From an uncultured Verrucomicrobia subdivision 3 bacterium (GTDB taxonomy: Bacteria; Verrucomicrobiota; Verrucomicrobiia; Limisphaerales; UBA11358), in contig CAIPKV010000032.1 in assembly GCA_903865745.1 (NCBI GenBank), positions 62,001 through 126,000 of the forward strand: DNA of 64,000 bases, in the 5' to 3' direction. The notes under the pieces were generated by a model. The model was not told the origin of the DNA. It searched no databases and was given only the letters and a program-made list of their open reading frames with translations. How positions within the stretch are numbered: position 1 is the first letter of the stretch; each line of letters begins with the position of its first letter. A program made the translations under genes and the position numbers. Below are positions 1-10,379 of this stretch, one piece after another.

Positions 1-2973
1 CGCCAAATCCCAGACATTGCCATTCGTGCCGCGCCAGACGAGCGTGTTGGTGAGCGGCGCAATGCCGACATTATTGGTCACGCGCAAGAGCACGGTGCCG
101 GGCACGGAAGTGTCGAACGTGTAATTTTGCCGCGTGCTGCCGGTGCTGCCGCCCCACGCGAAATTGGCCGCAGTGCCAATGGTTGAACTGCCGCCGGTAA
201 TCAACGTGTAAGTGCCGGCAGCGGGCAAGCCGCCCGTCAACAGCGGCCAGACGGTGCTGGTGCCGCCGAGCGTCAGCGTGCCGCCGGCGAGTTGAACCAA
301 GTCATTCACGCCGCCGCCGATGTTCGTGCTGCTGGCGAGGTGGAAATAAAAATTGTTGTTCGTCAGCGTAAGGTTGTTCGTGAGGGAATAATAGACCGTG
401 ATGATGTTGTCGTTGGTATCGGTGTAATTGGTCGAGAGCAGCGTGTTCGCGATGGTGAACGTGCCGGGCAAGTTTGATTTGCCGGGCGCAAGCGTCGCGC
501 CGGTCTGCAAGGTGACGTTCCCCGCGACCACGCCGCTGCCGCCGAGCGTGCCGCCAATCACATTGACGGGACTGGTGATGAGCCCGTTGACGAGCAACGT
601 GCCATTGCTGACCGTCGTGTTGCCGGTGTAAGCATTGGTGTTGTTGAGCGAGAGCGCACCGGTGCCGGATTTGGCGAGCGTCATCGTTCCGTAAAGCGAA
701 TTGTTGGTGAAGGTGTAATCCTTGTTGGCCACCACGGTCACGGACGCCGGTTGGGCGGCGGCGGTGAGATTGACGGCGGGCGACGCGGAGCCGGTGTCGT
801 CGAAAATCACCGGGCTTAAATCGTCGTAGGACACCAGGCTGCTACCGTCAAACCAGTTCGTCGAGAGGCCGATGTCCCAAACATTCGAGGTGCCGTCGCC
901 GCGCCATGTCAATTGCGGCAACGGTGCTTCGAGGTTGAGGTAGTCATACATGAAATTGTCGTTCCCGTGGTCAGTGTGATATTCGTGATCGAGCGTGATG
1001 ACATTCGCGCCGACGACGAGTGAAGTGGACGGAATGGGCACATGCGCGACGATGTATTTGCTGTGGATGCCTTCACGAATCATCGTGGTCGTGCCGGGCG
1101 TGCCATTCTGAGGAATGAAATCGGCGATGGACGAACTGTCGTTGTTAACGCGCACAATTTGATAAGAATCCGCAGTGGCGTAGGCGATGTTGAGCCAGTA
1201 GGTGCCGGCTTTGACTGACGAGAGGTTAAAATTCAAATGCCATTTCCACGGCGTGCTGGTCGTGTAATCCACGGTGTGCGCGTAATTCAATGCCGTCGCC
1301 CAGTTGTTGCTGGCGATGTAATATTCAAGCGGGCTGTTGAATTCATTGCCGAAGTTGAGCCACATCGAAGGCCGTCCATATTCGTCGCCGTGACGATATT
1401 TAGCGGCGGTACGGTCGGGATACCCGATCTCCCAAAGCATCTGGCTGCCAGGATGCGGCACTTTCCAAGTCAACGTGCCAAGGTTCGTCACCGTGCCAGG
1501 GGCAAAAGTGAATGGCCCGGTTTGAAATTCCCCGACGGAGCCGTTCGTGCCGGCGCAATAGGCATAAAGCGTGTAAGTCTGCGAACCGCCGTAAGGCGAA
1601 AATGTCGTGACCGGCGGCAAGGTGAAACTGCCGTCCGCCGCGCATTGCGTCCAAAACTGGTAACCGTCGGATTGATATTGCCAGTTGTTCGGATCATTCT
1701 CCAAACCGGCATCCGGCGCGGCCACGCCAATCCACGCGCCTGCCGCATTCGCCTGCGGGCGCAGCGGATCGCTGATGATAAGTTTGCCGCTGATGAGCGC
1801 GCGTTGATTACGCGCCTGATAAACCGAGTTAGTGAGCCACGCGTAAGGCCATACGGATTTTTCCGCGAGCGCCTGATTCTGTGAATCCGCCCAGCACGCC
1901 GCGCCGTTGGACTGGCTGTTGAAATAGAGCAGCCACGGGCCATAAATCTTCGTCCAGTTCGCATTACTGCTCACGGTTAGTCCGGTGTTGTTGTAATGCG
2001 CGATGAGCGGTTCGTAAAGAATCAAGCCGCCGATGCCGCCGGCATATTCGCAGGCGGTCGGGCCGTTGTTCTGATACTCGTGGCCGCCGGCGACATACCA
2101 CATGCCCAGCTTGTTCGTGTCGCTGGCCATGCCAAACGTGTCCACCTTGGGATAATCTATTGTGAAGGAATATTTCGAGTTCGTGCTGCCCGTGAACTGG
2201 CCGGTGGTGTATTGGATGATTTCCTTCGGCATGTTCGTCACGCCAATGGTGTGCCAGCAGTCGTAAAAATTCGGTTGCAGGCCGTTGCGCTTCTGCTGCA
2301 CTCCGCCCAGGAACAGTCCGTATTTGGTGTAGTTGTCAAGATACTGGTTTTCGCACAGGAAATTCGTGTTGTCGTGCGCCGTCGGCCAGATGGACTGAAT
2401 GAACGAGATGTTCAAATCTTTCGCGTAAGTCGCGTAACTTGGCGGATGCCGGATAATCAAGTAACAGTAAAGTCCGGTATTACCCTGACCTAGAACGTAA
2501 TGCAATTCCACATCCCCAACCACGCTATCCACCGCTGGGTTGTAAGTGCGCAGATAGGCAATATCAATGTTCGTGCTCCCAGTCGTCGTACTTATGTACG
2601 TTGCATCGCCGTTGCCGTCGGGATACCAGTAATAATAAATCGCCGTATGGTTGCCGAAATTCACGCCGGATTGACTGACCATTTCCGTCCCATTCGCCGC
2701 CGGCGTGCCCGCACTGCCGGGTTTGAGATATTTGATGGAGTCGATACTCCCGCTGTTCTGGATGGAAACATGAAGAATGCCGTTATCCAAATAGCGGTCG
2801 GCGTGGCCGTTGACAGTTTCCGTACCCGTCGTAACCGTCGTGGTCACTAAGGTGGTGAAGCCGCCGGGATTATTGGCTAGCCCGGTATTCGCAACTAAAA
2901 CCAAGCTCAGCATCAGCGACCACGCGGTGGGTGGCAAAAAAAAGCAGCGGAGAAAATTCATGGAATGTGGCAT
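1..2973 (-). CDS. Secreted polysaccharide lyase family 4-like (rhamnogalacturonan lyase-like) protein followed by autotransporter-associated beta-strand repeats; C-terminus runs off the window
   Basis: Own translation of the minus strand from ATG at 2973 is open to base 1 (~991 codons): MPHSMNFLRCFFLPPTAWSLMLSLVLVANTGLANN... signal peptide; ...LGMWYVAGGHEYQNNGPTACEYAGGIGGLILYEPLIAHYNN...; later GTMTLAKSGTGALSLNNTNAYTGNTTVSNGTLLVNG beta-strand repeat. Absent from the ORF track because it is truncated. Confidence 0.75.
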   Translation of the reverse strand, partial: MPHSMNFLRCFFLPPTAWSLMLSLVLVANTGLANNPGGFTTLVTTTVTTGTETVNGHADRYLDNGILHVSIQNSGSIDSIKYLKPGSAGTPAANGTEMVSQSGVNFGNHTAIYYYWYPDGNGDATYISTTTGSTNIDIAYLRTYNPAVDSVVGDVELHYVLGQGNTGLYCYLIIRHPPSYATYAKDLNISFIQSIWPTAHDNTNFLCENQYLDNYTKYGLFLGGVQQKRNGLQPNFYDCWHTIGVTNMPKEIIQYTTGQFTGSTNSKYSFTIDYPKVDTFGMASDTNKLGMWYVAGGHEYQNNGPTACEYAGGIGGLILYEPLIAHYNNTGLTVSSNANWTKIYGPWLLYFNSQSNGAACWADSQNQALAEKSVWPYAWLTNSVYQARNQRALISGKLIISDPLRPQANAAGAWIGVAAPDAGLENDPNNWQYQSDGYQFWTQCAADGSFTLPPVTTFSPYGGSQTYTLYAYCAGTNGSVGEFQTGPFTFAPGTVTNLGTLTWKVPHPGSQMLWEIGYPDRTAAKYRHGDEYGRPSMWLNFGNEFNSPLEYYIASNNWATALNYAHTVDYTTSTPWKWHLNFNLSSVKAGTYWLNIAYATADSYQIVRVNNDSSSIADFIPQNGTPGTTTMIREGIHSKYIVAHVPIPSTSLVVGANVITLDHEYHTDHGNDNFMYDYLNLEAPLPQLTWRGDGTSNVWDIGLSTNWFDGSSLVSYDDLSPVIFDDTGSASPAVNLTAAAQPASVTVVANKDYTFTNNSLYGTMTLAKSGTGALSLNNTNAYTGNTTVSNGTLLVNGLITSPVNVIGGTLGGSGVVAGNVTLQTGATLAPGKSNLPGTFTIANTLLSTNYTDTNDNIITVYYSLTNNLTLTNNNFYFHLASSTNIGGGVNDLVQLAGGTLTLGGTSTVWPLLTGGLPAAGTYTLITGGSSTIGTAANFAWGGSTGSTRQNYTFDTSVPGTVLLRVTNNVGIAPLTNTLVWRGTNGNVWDLA

Positions 2974-3044
2974 AATGTACCTCCCTTCCCTTCCCGATGC
3001 CATCAACAGAACTGGTGACGCCAATTAAACCGCCGGCCGGGCAA

Positions 3045-3944
3045 TCAAACCCAGAGTTTTTCTGGATATTTTCCCTGCGCGACAAGCTGGCGAATGCTTT
3101 CGACAACTTGCGGCCGGTCTTCGCGGTAGGTAACCCCAAACCATGAATCGCCGGAGCGCAACACTTTGCATTTGGCTTGGCCGCTGGTAACCAAATCGCC
3201 CACGGTCGCGGGAATGTAGCACTCGGATTTCTGCTCGCCGCCCGCGCGCTTCAGGAATTTTTCAAACTCCACCCGGAGCTGCGGAAATAGCGCTGGAGTG
3301 AAGCCCCAGAAATTCATCGAGACCGCTTCGTCGCCGGTAAGCTTGGTAATTTTGCCGTCGGCCTCAGTGTTCTTCGCGCCGCTGCCATCCGGCTCAATCT
3401 TCATCATCTCTACGATGTGGGTCAGGTAATTATTGGCATCCACCCGCGAGACGCCGCGCGCGACGCTGCCATGGGCGGACAGCGTATTTTTCAAAATGAA
3501 GCCGACCATCGCATAGTCAGGTGTGCCGGCGGTGAGATGTTGCGCCAAGACTTTGTAAGCTTGCTGACCGTAAAAATCATCGGCGTTAATGGCGGCGAAA
3601 TTTTCTTTGATCACGCCTTCGGCCATTAAAATGGCGTGGGTCGTACCCCAGGGTTTGGTGCGACCGGCGGGCAAGGTGTACGGCGCCGGCAGTTTGTCGA
3701 GTTCCTGAAAAACGTATTCCACGGGCGCATGCTTCTCGAACCGGGCACCGACAATCTCGCGGAATTGTTGCTCGATGTCTTTACGGATCACAAACACGAG
3801 CTTGCCAAACCCGGCGCGCAGGGCGTCGTAGATTGAGTAATCGATGATGGTTTCGCCAGCGGGGCCGACGGGGTCAATCTGTTTGAGCCCGCCATAGCGG
3901 CTACCCATGCCTGCGGCCAGAACGAGCAAAGTTGGTTTTGTCAT
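3045..3944 (-). CDS. Sugar-phosphate nucleotidyltransferase
   Basis: MTKPTLLVLAAGMGSRYGGLKQIDPVGPAGETIIDYSIYDA: nucleotidyltransferase N-terminal signature. Confidence 0.85.
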   Translation of the reverse strand: MTKPTLLVLAAGMGSRYGGLKQIDPVGPAGETIIDYSIYDALRAGFGKLVFVIRKDIEQQFREIVGARFEKHAPVEYVFQELDKLPAPYTLPAGRTKPWGTTHAILMAEGVIKENFAAINADDFYGQQAYKVLAQHLTAGTPDYAMVGFILKNTLSAHGSVARGVSRVDANNYLTHIVEMMKIEPDGSGAKNTEADGKITKLTGDEAVSMNFWGFTPALFPQLRVEFEKFLKRAGGEQKSECYIPATVGDLVTSGQAKCKVLRSGDSWFGVTYREDRPQVVESIRQLVAQGKYPEKLWV

Positions 3945-4011
3945 GCGTGGTTATTTTAATTTTTCAGGCGTGGCTGTCGAGAAAATGGTTGGCCGGATAG
4001 CGAGGGCAGAT

Positions 4012-4893
4012 TTAATCCACAAAACCGCGCGCCTTCAACCAGAAAAGGCAGTCAGCGGCCCACGGATGCGGATTGGTGAAGGGCGGCTTAGCTTTCAAGC
4101 CCATGCCGTGTCCGCCCTTTTCGTAGATGTGCAGGTCAAAGGGCACATGATTTTTTCGCAACGCCTCGGCGAATTGCAGCGTGTTCTCCATCGGCACAGT
4201 TTTGTCTTCGAAGGTTGTCCACAAAAAGCATGGTGGCGTATTGGGCGTCACCTGTAATTCGTTTGAAAGCAGTTTCACCAGCTCGGGCGAAGGATTTTTG
4301 CCAAACAGATTATTCTTTGAACCTTGGTGGGTGAACTCGCCCATCGAAATGACCGCATAACAAAGAATTCCCAAATCCGGTCGGGAACTTTGCAGTTCAA
4401 CCACGTCGGCAGAATTCGTATCGCCCGCATCAAAATGGGTCAACAGCGTGGACGCCAGATGTCCGCCCGCCGACGAGCCCATGATGCCGACGCGCTTTAT
4501 GTCGATTTTGTAATCAGCCGCGTGTGCGCGTACCCAGCGCACCGCACGTGCCGCATCGTTCAGCATCGCGGGATGCCGGTAACCGTCTAAGCCCAGCCGG
4601 TATTTCAATACGAAGCAGGTGATGCCATGCTGGTTTAGCCACAGTGCGTAATCATTACCTTCGTGCGGTGCGAGATGGGCGTAACCGCCGCCGGGACATA
4701 TCACCATGGCCGCACCCGTGGCGTTTGAGCCGCACAAATAGGGCGTGATGGTGGGAATGTCGTTGGATGAAGTGCCGAGCGCACCGGGTGCGCCCGAGGG
4801 CCAGAGGGCAATGGAGGTTTGCATTTGAGCGCGGGACAGGCTGAGTGATAACAACAAGATGGCCGCGGCGAAAAACGTTTTCATGCTATTCAA
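4012..4893 (-). CDS. Secreted alpha/beta hydrolase (acetyl-xylan-esterase/lipase-like)
   Basis: Signal peptide; CPGGGYAHLAPHEG oxyanion region and GSSAGGHLAS nucleophile elbow; C-terminal GGHGMG. Confidence 0.8.
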   Translation of the reverse strand: MNSMKTFFAAAILLLSLSLSRAQMQTSIALWPSGAPGALGTSSNDIPTITPYLCGSNATGAAMVICPGGGYAHLAPHEGNDYALWLNQHGITCFVLKYRLGLDGYRHPAMLNDAARAVRWVRAHAADYKIDIKRVGIMGSSAGGHLASTLLTHFDAGDTNSADVVELQSSRPDLGILCYAVISMGEFTHQGSKNNLFGKNPSPELVKLLSNELQVTPNTPPCFLWTTFEDKTVPMENTLQFAEALRKNHVPFDLHIYEKGGHGMGLKAKPPFTNPHPWAADCLFWLKARGFVD

Positions 4894-4974
4894 CGCAGTT
4901 TAGCGGTCGTGGTTACAGTTTCAACTCCGAAGCGCGCGTTTGACGCTGTCGGTTTATAGTCTTAATTTCAGCGC

Positions 4975-7002
4975 GTGTTCGAACTTGTTTCCGATTATGC
5001 GCCCGCCGGCGATCAGCCGCAGGCCATTGAAAAGCTGACCGCTGGCATTTTGTCCGGTGCGCCGCACCAGACCTTGCTGGGCGTTACCGGTTCGGGGAAA
5101 ACTTTTACCGTGGCGAATGTCATCAAGAACGTCAATAAGCCCACGCTCATCATTTCGCACAACAAGACGCTCGCGGCGCAGCTTTACGCCGAGTTCAAAA
5201 GTTTTTTTCCGCACAACGCCGTCGAATACTTCGTGAGCTACTTCGATTTTTATCAGCCCGAGGCTTACATCCCGCGCACGGACACGTTCATCGAAAAAGA
5301 TTCCAGTGTGAACGATGACATCGAGCGGATGCGGCTCTCCACCATGGCGTCACTCTTCACGCGGCGCGATGTCATTGTCGTTGCGAGCGTTTCGTGCATT
5401 TACGGCATCGGTAGCAAGGAAGATTACCAGGCGATGGTCATCCCCATCCGCGTGGGTCAGGATCTCACCCGGGAACAGCTGCTTTCGCGCATGGTGGATA
5501 TGCAATATTCGCGGAACGACATTGCCTTCGAGCGCGGCAATTTCCGCGTGCGCGGCGACACCGTCGAAGTCTGGCCGGCCGGCCGCGAGGACGGTTTGCG
5601 CATCGAATTCTTTGGCGAAACCATCGAGAAGCTCACCCGCTTTGAGCCGCTCACCGGTAAGAAAATCGAAGCGCTCCAGGCCAATATGATCTTCCCCGCG
5701 AAGCAATTCGTCACCACCGGTGATAAAATGAAGCGCGCCATTCTCGCCATCCGCGAGGAACTCGGTTACCGCATCGCGGAGTTTGAGCGCGACGGGAAGC
5801 TGATTGAAGCGCAACGCATCAAGATGCGGACAGAATTTGATTTGGAGATGATGGAAGAAATGGGTTTCTGTTCCGGCATCGAAAACTATTCACGCCACAT
5901 CGGGAATCGCCCGGCCGGCTCACGGCCGCATACCCTCTTCGATTTTTTACCCGACGATTATCTGCTCGTGATTGACGAATCGCACGTCACCGTTTCGCAG
6001 ATTGGCGGCATGTTTGAAGGCGACCGCTCGCGCAAGACGGTTTTGGTGAACTACGGTTTTCGCCTGCCCAGCGCGCTGGACAATCGGCCGGTCAACTTCC
6101 TGGAATTTCAAGCGATGCAGAACCAGACCATTTACGTCAGCGCCACCCCCGCAGCCCGTGAGATCGGCTGGTCGCAGGGCCGGGTGGTGGAACTCGTCGT
6201 GCGCCCGACGGGCCTGATTGATCCCAAGGTCACGGTAAAACCGCTCAAAGGTCAGATTGACGATTTGATGGAAGAAGTTCGCCGGCGCAGCGACAAAAAA
6301 GAACGCACCCTCGTCACCACCCTAACTAAACGCACGGCGGAAGAGTTGGCCGATTACTTGCGCGAGATTGGCATCCGCGTGCAATACCTGCACAGCGATA
6401 TTGACGCGATTCAGCGCGTAGAAATCTTACGCTCGCTGCGCAAAGGTGAATTCGACGTGCTCATCGGCATCAATCTTTTGCGCGAAGGTTTGGATTTGCC
6501 GGAGGTTTCGCTGGTGGCGATTCTGGATGCGGATAAGGAAGGTTTTCTGCGCAGCGAAACCAGTTTAATCCAGACAGCTGGTCGCGCCGCCCGCCATTTG
6601 AATGGCGAAGTCATTTTGTATGCCGATGTGATGACCGACAGCATCAAAAAATTTATGGCGGTCACCGAGCAGCGCCGCGCCCGGCAGATTGCCTACAACC
6701 TCGAACATAATATCACCCCGCGCAGCGTGGTGCGCGCGGTCGAGGAAAGTCTCGCGGTGCAGGAAGACCAGCATGCGGCGGCGATGGGGCTCTTGCGCGA
6801 GACGACCACTGATCTCGATGCCACGGAGACCATCCGCGAACTCGAAGGTGAAATGCTCAAGGCCGCCGAAGAGTTGCAGTTTGAGAAGGCCGCGCTGCTC
6901 CGCGACCAGATCAAAGAATTGAAGCGTATGATCGACGGCACGAAGCCCGAGGCGAAGCCGGCGAGTTATCGGAAATCAAAACGGGCGCGGAAACAAATTT
7001 AG
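4975..7002 (+). CDS. uvrB: UvrABC system protein B (GTG start)
   Basis: GVTGSGKTFTVANVI Walker A, VSYFDFYQPEAYIPRTDTFIEKD, C-terminal UVR motif. Confidence 0.98.
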   Translation: MFELVSDYAPAGDQPQAIEKLTAGILSGAPHQTLLGVTGSGKTFTVANVIKNVNKPTLIISHNKTLAAQLYAEFKSFFPHNAVEYFVSYFDFYQPEAYIPRTDTFIEKDSSVNDDIERMRLSTMASLFTRRDVIVVASVSCIYGIGSKEDYQAMVIPIRVGQDLTREQLLSRMVDMQYSRNDIAFERGNFRVRGDTVEVWPAGREDGLRIEFFGETIEKLTRFEPLTGKKIEALQANMIFPAKQFVTTGDKMKRAILAIREELGYRIAEFERDGKLIEAQRIKMRTEFDLEMMEEMGFCSGIENYSRHIGNRPAGSRPHTLFDFLPDDYLLVIDESHVTVSQIGGMFEGDRSRKTVLVNYGFRLPSALDNRPVNFLEFQAMQNQTIYVSATPAAREIGWSQGRVVELVVRPTGLIDPKVTVKPLKGQIDDLMEEVRRRSDKKERTLVTTLTKRTAEELADYLREIGIRVQYLHSDIDAIQRVEILRSLRKGEFDVLIGINLLREGLDLPEVSLVAILDADKEGFLRSETSLIQTAGRAARHLNGEVILYADVMTDSIKKFMAVTEQRRARQIAYNLEHNITPRSVVRAVEESLAVQEDQHAAAMGLLRETTTDLDATETIRELEGEMLKAAEELQFEKAALLRDQIKELKRMIDGTKPEAKPASYRKSKRARKQI

Positions 7003-7040
7003 TTTCAATTTGTTTTTCCATGGCCCGTTTTGCCTAACCC

Positions 7041-8477
7041 CTAAATTTCGTCCGGCTCATCTTCGCGCGGCGGCAGCGTGGCGGCAATCTGCCCCTGCTC
7101 ATCATTGGCGACCACGTAGCCACCCTTGTCGGTGGCCACGGCGTGGATGCCTGGTGTGCCGCCCCATTTCAGCGTCAACGCGCCACCATCCTTGACCGAG
7201 CCCAGCACGACGCGCTCGATGCCCAGGTCGCTGAACAGGCCCAGCTGGCCGCCATCGTTTGACGCGGACAGGATACCGCGCCGGTAACCGTCCGGCGCGC
7301 TGACCGAGAGGATTCCGCATTGTTCCTGGGTGATGAGGGCGGCGGCGGAATTCAAATTAGTCTGCGGTTTGAGATGCAGGCCGGCGCTTTTATCATCGAA
7401 CCCCAGATAAAGCTGGACCACCTTTTGTTCGTTCATAAGCGTCAGGCTGCCACCTTGTTCCGCCATGTTAAATGAGGCGAGGTCGCCGCGCGGGTTTCCC
7501 AAGAACAGCGCGCCCCGGTCTTGGAAGGCGGTCAAAAGCACGGGATGCTTTTTCTCGTCAACGGAATTTAATTGCAAAAAGGGACCTTCCTTAATCATGC
7601 GAATGACGGCGCGCTCGCGGTTTTCCTGGTCGTGAATGATCAGTGCGCCGCCGTGGGCTTCTCCGGTTAATTGTGCCACAGTGCGGTCTTTGGCGTCGTT
7701 GATGGTAATGCCGCTCTGGCTTTTGGCGATGGATTGCAGCCAGATGGATGATTTTTTATCCGCCGCCTTTACCATGATGTTGCCGCCCTCCGCGCCGTTC
7801 AGCATCGCGGCGGAAACCTCACCTTCGTGCATGACCATCACCGCGCCGCCTTGGAGGGTGGCGTTCAGGGTGACGACCGGCCGACCGTCTGGGCGGCTCA
7901 CAATCATCAAGCCGCCGGCGGGCGCGATTTCGGTGTCGCTGACCAGCTTGATGGCGACTTTCTTTTCCGGGGTCACCAGCATCATTTGCCCGCCGGTTTT
8001 CTGGCTGATCATGCCCACGTAGGGTGTGCCGTCATCGTGCGTGACCGCCACGGAGCCGCTGGCGTCGCCAAAGGCTTTCATGACGGCGCGCGGCTTGCCT
8101 TTTTCAAATACGGCAATCTCACCGCAACCCGTTTCCGGAACGGCGTGTGCGAGCAGCGTCGTTTCCCGCGCGGCGGTCTGAAATACCAGCTTGGGTTCGT
8201 CGTTTTCAACGCCGAAGAAAACGCGCTGCTGTCCATCGGCGCCGTCGAAGGCGAGAAAGGTCGCGTCATCGGACGCCATCAGCCGGCCGCGCATTTGCCC
8301 CTGCGGATTGCAGAGCGAAATGATGTTGCACATGATGTTGAGGGTGGCCACCTCTCCGGCTTCCTCCGGCTGCTCAACGCGTAAGAACCGGCTTAGTTCT
8401 TGAAATTCCTTGCGGAGCGCGGCGAGTTCTTGGCGGAGCTGGGAGATGTCGTCAGCGTCAGTCGGGGTTTTAGTCAT
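7041..8477 (-). CDS. Hypothetical repeat protein: N-terminal coiled coil plus many GG-x-hydrophobic beta repeats
   Basis: Long ORF; repeated pattern GGxLxLxDxxGxxxVxL. Confidence 0.6.
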   Translation of the reverse strand: MTKTPTDADDISQLRQELAALRKEFQELSRFLRVEQPEEAGEVATLNIMCNIISLCNPQGQMRGRLMASDDATFLAFDGADGQQRVFFGVENDEPKLVFQTAARETTLLAHAVPETGCGEIAVFEKGKPRAVMKAFGDASGSVAVTHDDGTPYVGMISQKTGGQMMLVTPEKKVAIKLVSDTEIAPAGGLMIVSRPDGRPVVTLNATLQGGAVMVMHEGEVSAAMLNGAEGGNIMVKAADKKSSIWLQSIAKSQSGITINDAKDRTVAQLTGEAHGGALIIHDQENRERAVIRMIKEGPFLQLNSVDEKKHPVLLTAFQDRGALFLGNPRGDLASFNMAEQGGSLTLMNEQKVVQLYLGFDDKSAGLHLKPQTNLNSAAALITQEQCGILSVSAPDGYRRGILSASNDGGQLGLFSDLGIERVVLGSVKDGGALTLKWGGTPGIHAVATDKGGYVVANDEQGQIAATLPPREDEPDEI

Positions 8478-8836
8478 GTACGGGTTTACAGTTAAAGCCC
8501 GCTTTAAACAAATGAATTATGGCCCGCACGAATTCAATGGCAGGCCGGGGTTCGGCTAGGCGCCTCCGGTGGAGTAATAGCAAGCGCCATATGTTACGGG
8601 GTTATAAACCGGACAAAGTTGCCCGCAGATTTCACAAATTAAAGCAGTTTTTTATTTTTAAACCGCGAAATCTGCGTCATCTGTGGATAAAGTCCGGTCA
8701 AGGTTTGCGCAAGGACGGCTTAACCTACTGGGTTTTGGTGCGGCTTCATGCTTTTGCAGGGATTTATCATCGTTTTCCATCGACTCATCCTCTTTTTGGT
8801 GAGTCCGGTTGTGAATTTTATCGCGTTGAGTGTCGG

Positions 8837-9736
8837 TTACTTCGTCAAATTCGCGCCTTTGACGCTCATCTTGATTGAATAAAGCGACTTGCTCGCGGTG
8901 ATGAAGAGGGTCCGGCGGTCGGGGCCGCCAAAACAGACGTTGGCCGACCAACTCTCCGGCACGTCGATGTGATCAATCAATTTGCCCGCCGGATTAAAGA
9001 TGGAAACGCCGTTGGTTCGGCCAGTCGCGCACAGCACGAGGTCGCCATTTTCATCGATGGTCATGCCGTCCGACCCTTTGGCGACGGCGAGCGTTTTGTT
9101 CGTGAGCGTGCCGTCGGATAAAATGTCGTAGCGCCACGTCCGGTCGCCTTGAATGTCGGCGACGTAGAGGGTTTTGCCATCGGGCGTGCCGGTGATGCCG
9201 TTGGGTTTCTTCAAATCATTGGCGACGGGGAACAGTTCTTTGCAGTCAGGCGACAAATAAAACACGGGCTGGTTGGTCAGCGCCATCGTGGTGTGATCCC
9301 ACCAGGCGCGCCGGTAAAAAGGGTCGGTCAGATACATGCCACCGTTCGGCGCAATCCAGACATCGTTGGGGCCATTGAGATATTTGCCTTCGTAATTCGT
9401 GACCAGCACGGTCACGGTCTTGTCCGGCGCGATGGACCAGAGCTCATTGTGCTCGTCAGCGCAGGCGATGAGGTTGCCGTGCGCGTCAAACATCATGCCA
9501 TTCGCGTGACCGGAGGGTTGCATGAAGGTGGAGAGTTTACCGGCTACGTTCCACTCCATGATGCGGTTGTTTGGCTGGTCCACGAAGAAGACATTGCCCT
9601 GGGGATCGCAAGTCGCGCCTTCGGTGAAGGCGAAATTGCCGGCGAGTTTCGCCAATTTTGCACCGGGCGCGATGACGGAGGCTTGGCTGGAGGCGAGCAT
9701 CGCCCAAAGTATGCTGATGGACAAAATGGTTTTCAT
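8837..9736 (-). CDS. SMP-30/gluconolactonase-like secreted beta-propeller hydrolase
   Basis: MKTILSISILWAMLASSQA signal; EGATCDPQGNVFFVDQPNNRIMEWN, LNGPNDVWIAPNGGMYLTDPFY, GSDGMTIDENGDL. Confidence 0.85.
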   Translation of the reverse strand: MKTILSISILWAMLASSQASVIAPGAKLAKLAGNFAFTEGATCDPQGNVFFVDQPNNRIMEWNVAGKLSTFMQPSGHANGMMFDAHGNLIACADEHNELWSIAPDKTVTVLVTNYEGKYLNGPNDVWIAPNGGMYLTDPFYRRAWWDHTTMALTNQPVFYLSPDCKELFPVANDLKKPNGITGTPDGKTLYVADIQGDRTWRYDILSDGTLTNKTLAVAKGSDGMTIDENGDLVLCATGRTNGVSIFNPAGKLIDHIDVPESWSANVCFGGPDRRTLFITASKSLYSIKMSVKGANLTK

Positions 9737-9833
9737 GCGTGGTGGAAAAATCTGGCGGGAATTCGCACGAGAAGCCAATAAAATCGTTCCTTGTTTTTAG
9801 GCTGCCGGTGCCCCATCTTGCGTTTAAATTAAG

Positions 9834-10286
9834 ATGAGTCCCCAAACGCAAAAGGCGGTGCGGTTCCTGCAGAGCTGGGTCATTAACACTGCGGCGGTGC
9901 TGGTGGCAGCCGCCATCTTGCACAATCACATTACTTACGAAAACAAGCTGCAAAACCTGCTGATTGCGTCGCTGCTGCTGGGCATCCTGAACGCTTTCGT
10001 CCGCCCCATCTTGTTGCTCATCGCGCTGCCGCTGCTGATTTTCTCGTTGGGCTTGTTCACCCTGGTCATCAACGCGCTGTTGCTGATGCTCGTCAGTCAG
10101 TTGCTCCAGCCGAGCTTTCAGGTGGATAGTTTTCGGCACGCTTTCCTGGGCGCGCTCATTATCAGCATCATTTCCATCGCGCTCAATGTGCTGACCGGTA
10201 ATGCCCGCGTCGCCGTGCAGCGCCGCCCGCCACCCGGCGCGCCGAAAGGTCCCGGCGGCGGCGATGGCCCGGTGATTGACGTCTGA
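9834..10286 (+). CDS. Phage holin family IV-type four-TM membrane protein
   Basis: ILNAFVRPILLLIALPLLIFSLGLFTLVINALLLML motif of this family. Confidence 0.8.
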   Translation: MSPQTQKAVRFLQSWVINTAAVLVAAAILHNHITYENKLQNLLIASLLLGILNAFVRPILLLIALPLLIFSLGLFTLVINALLLMLVSQLLQPSFQVDSFRHAFLGALIISIISIALNVLTGNARVAVQRRPPPGAPKGPGGGDGPVIDV

Positions 10287-10379
10287 AAGAATTTGCGATT
10301 GGCGATTTTCGATTTACGAATCGATGCCAAAGCCAAGTCCGCCGCGGCAATCTTAGACCGCAACTCCGAAATCAGCTTC

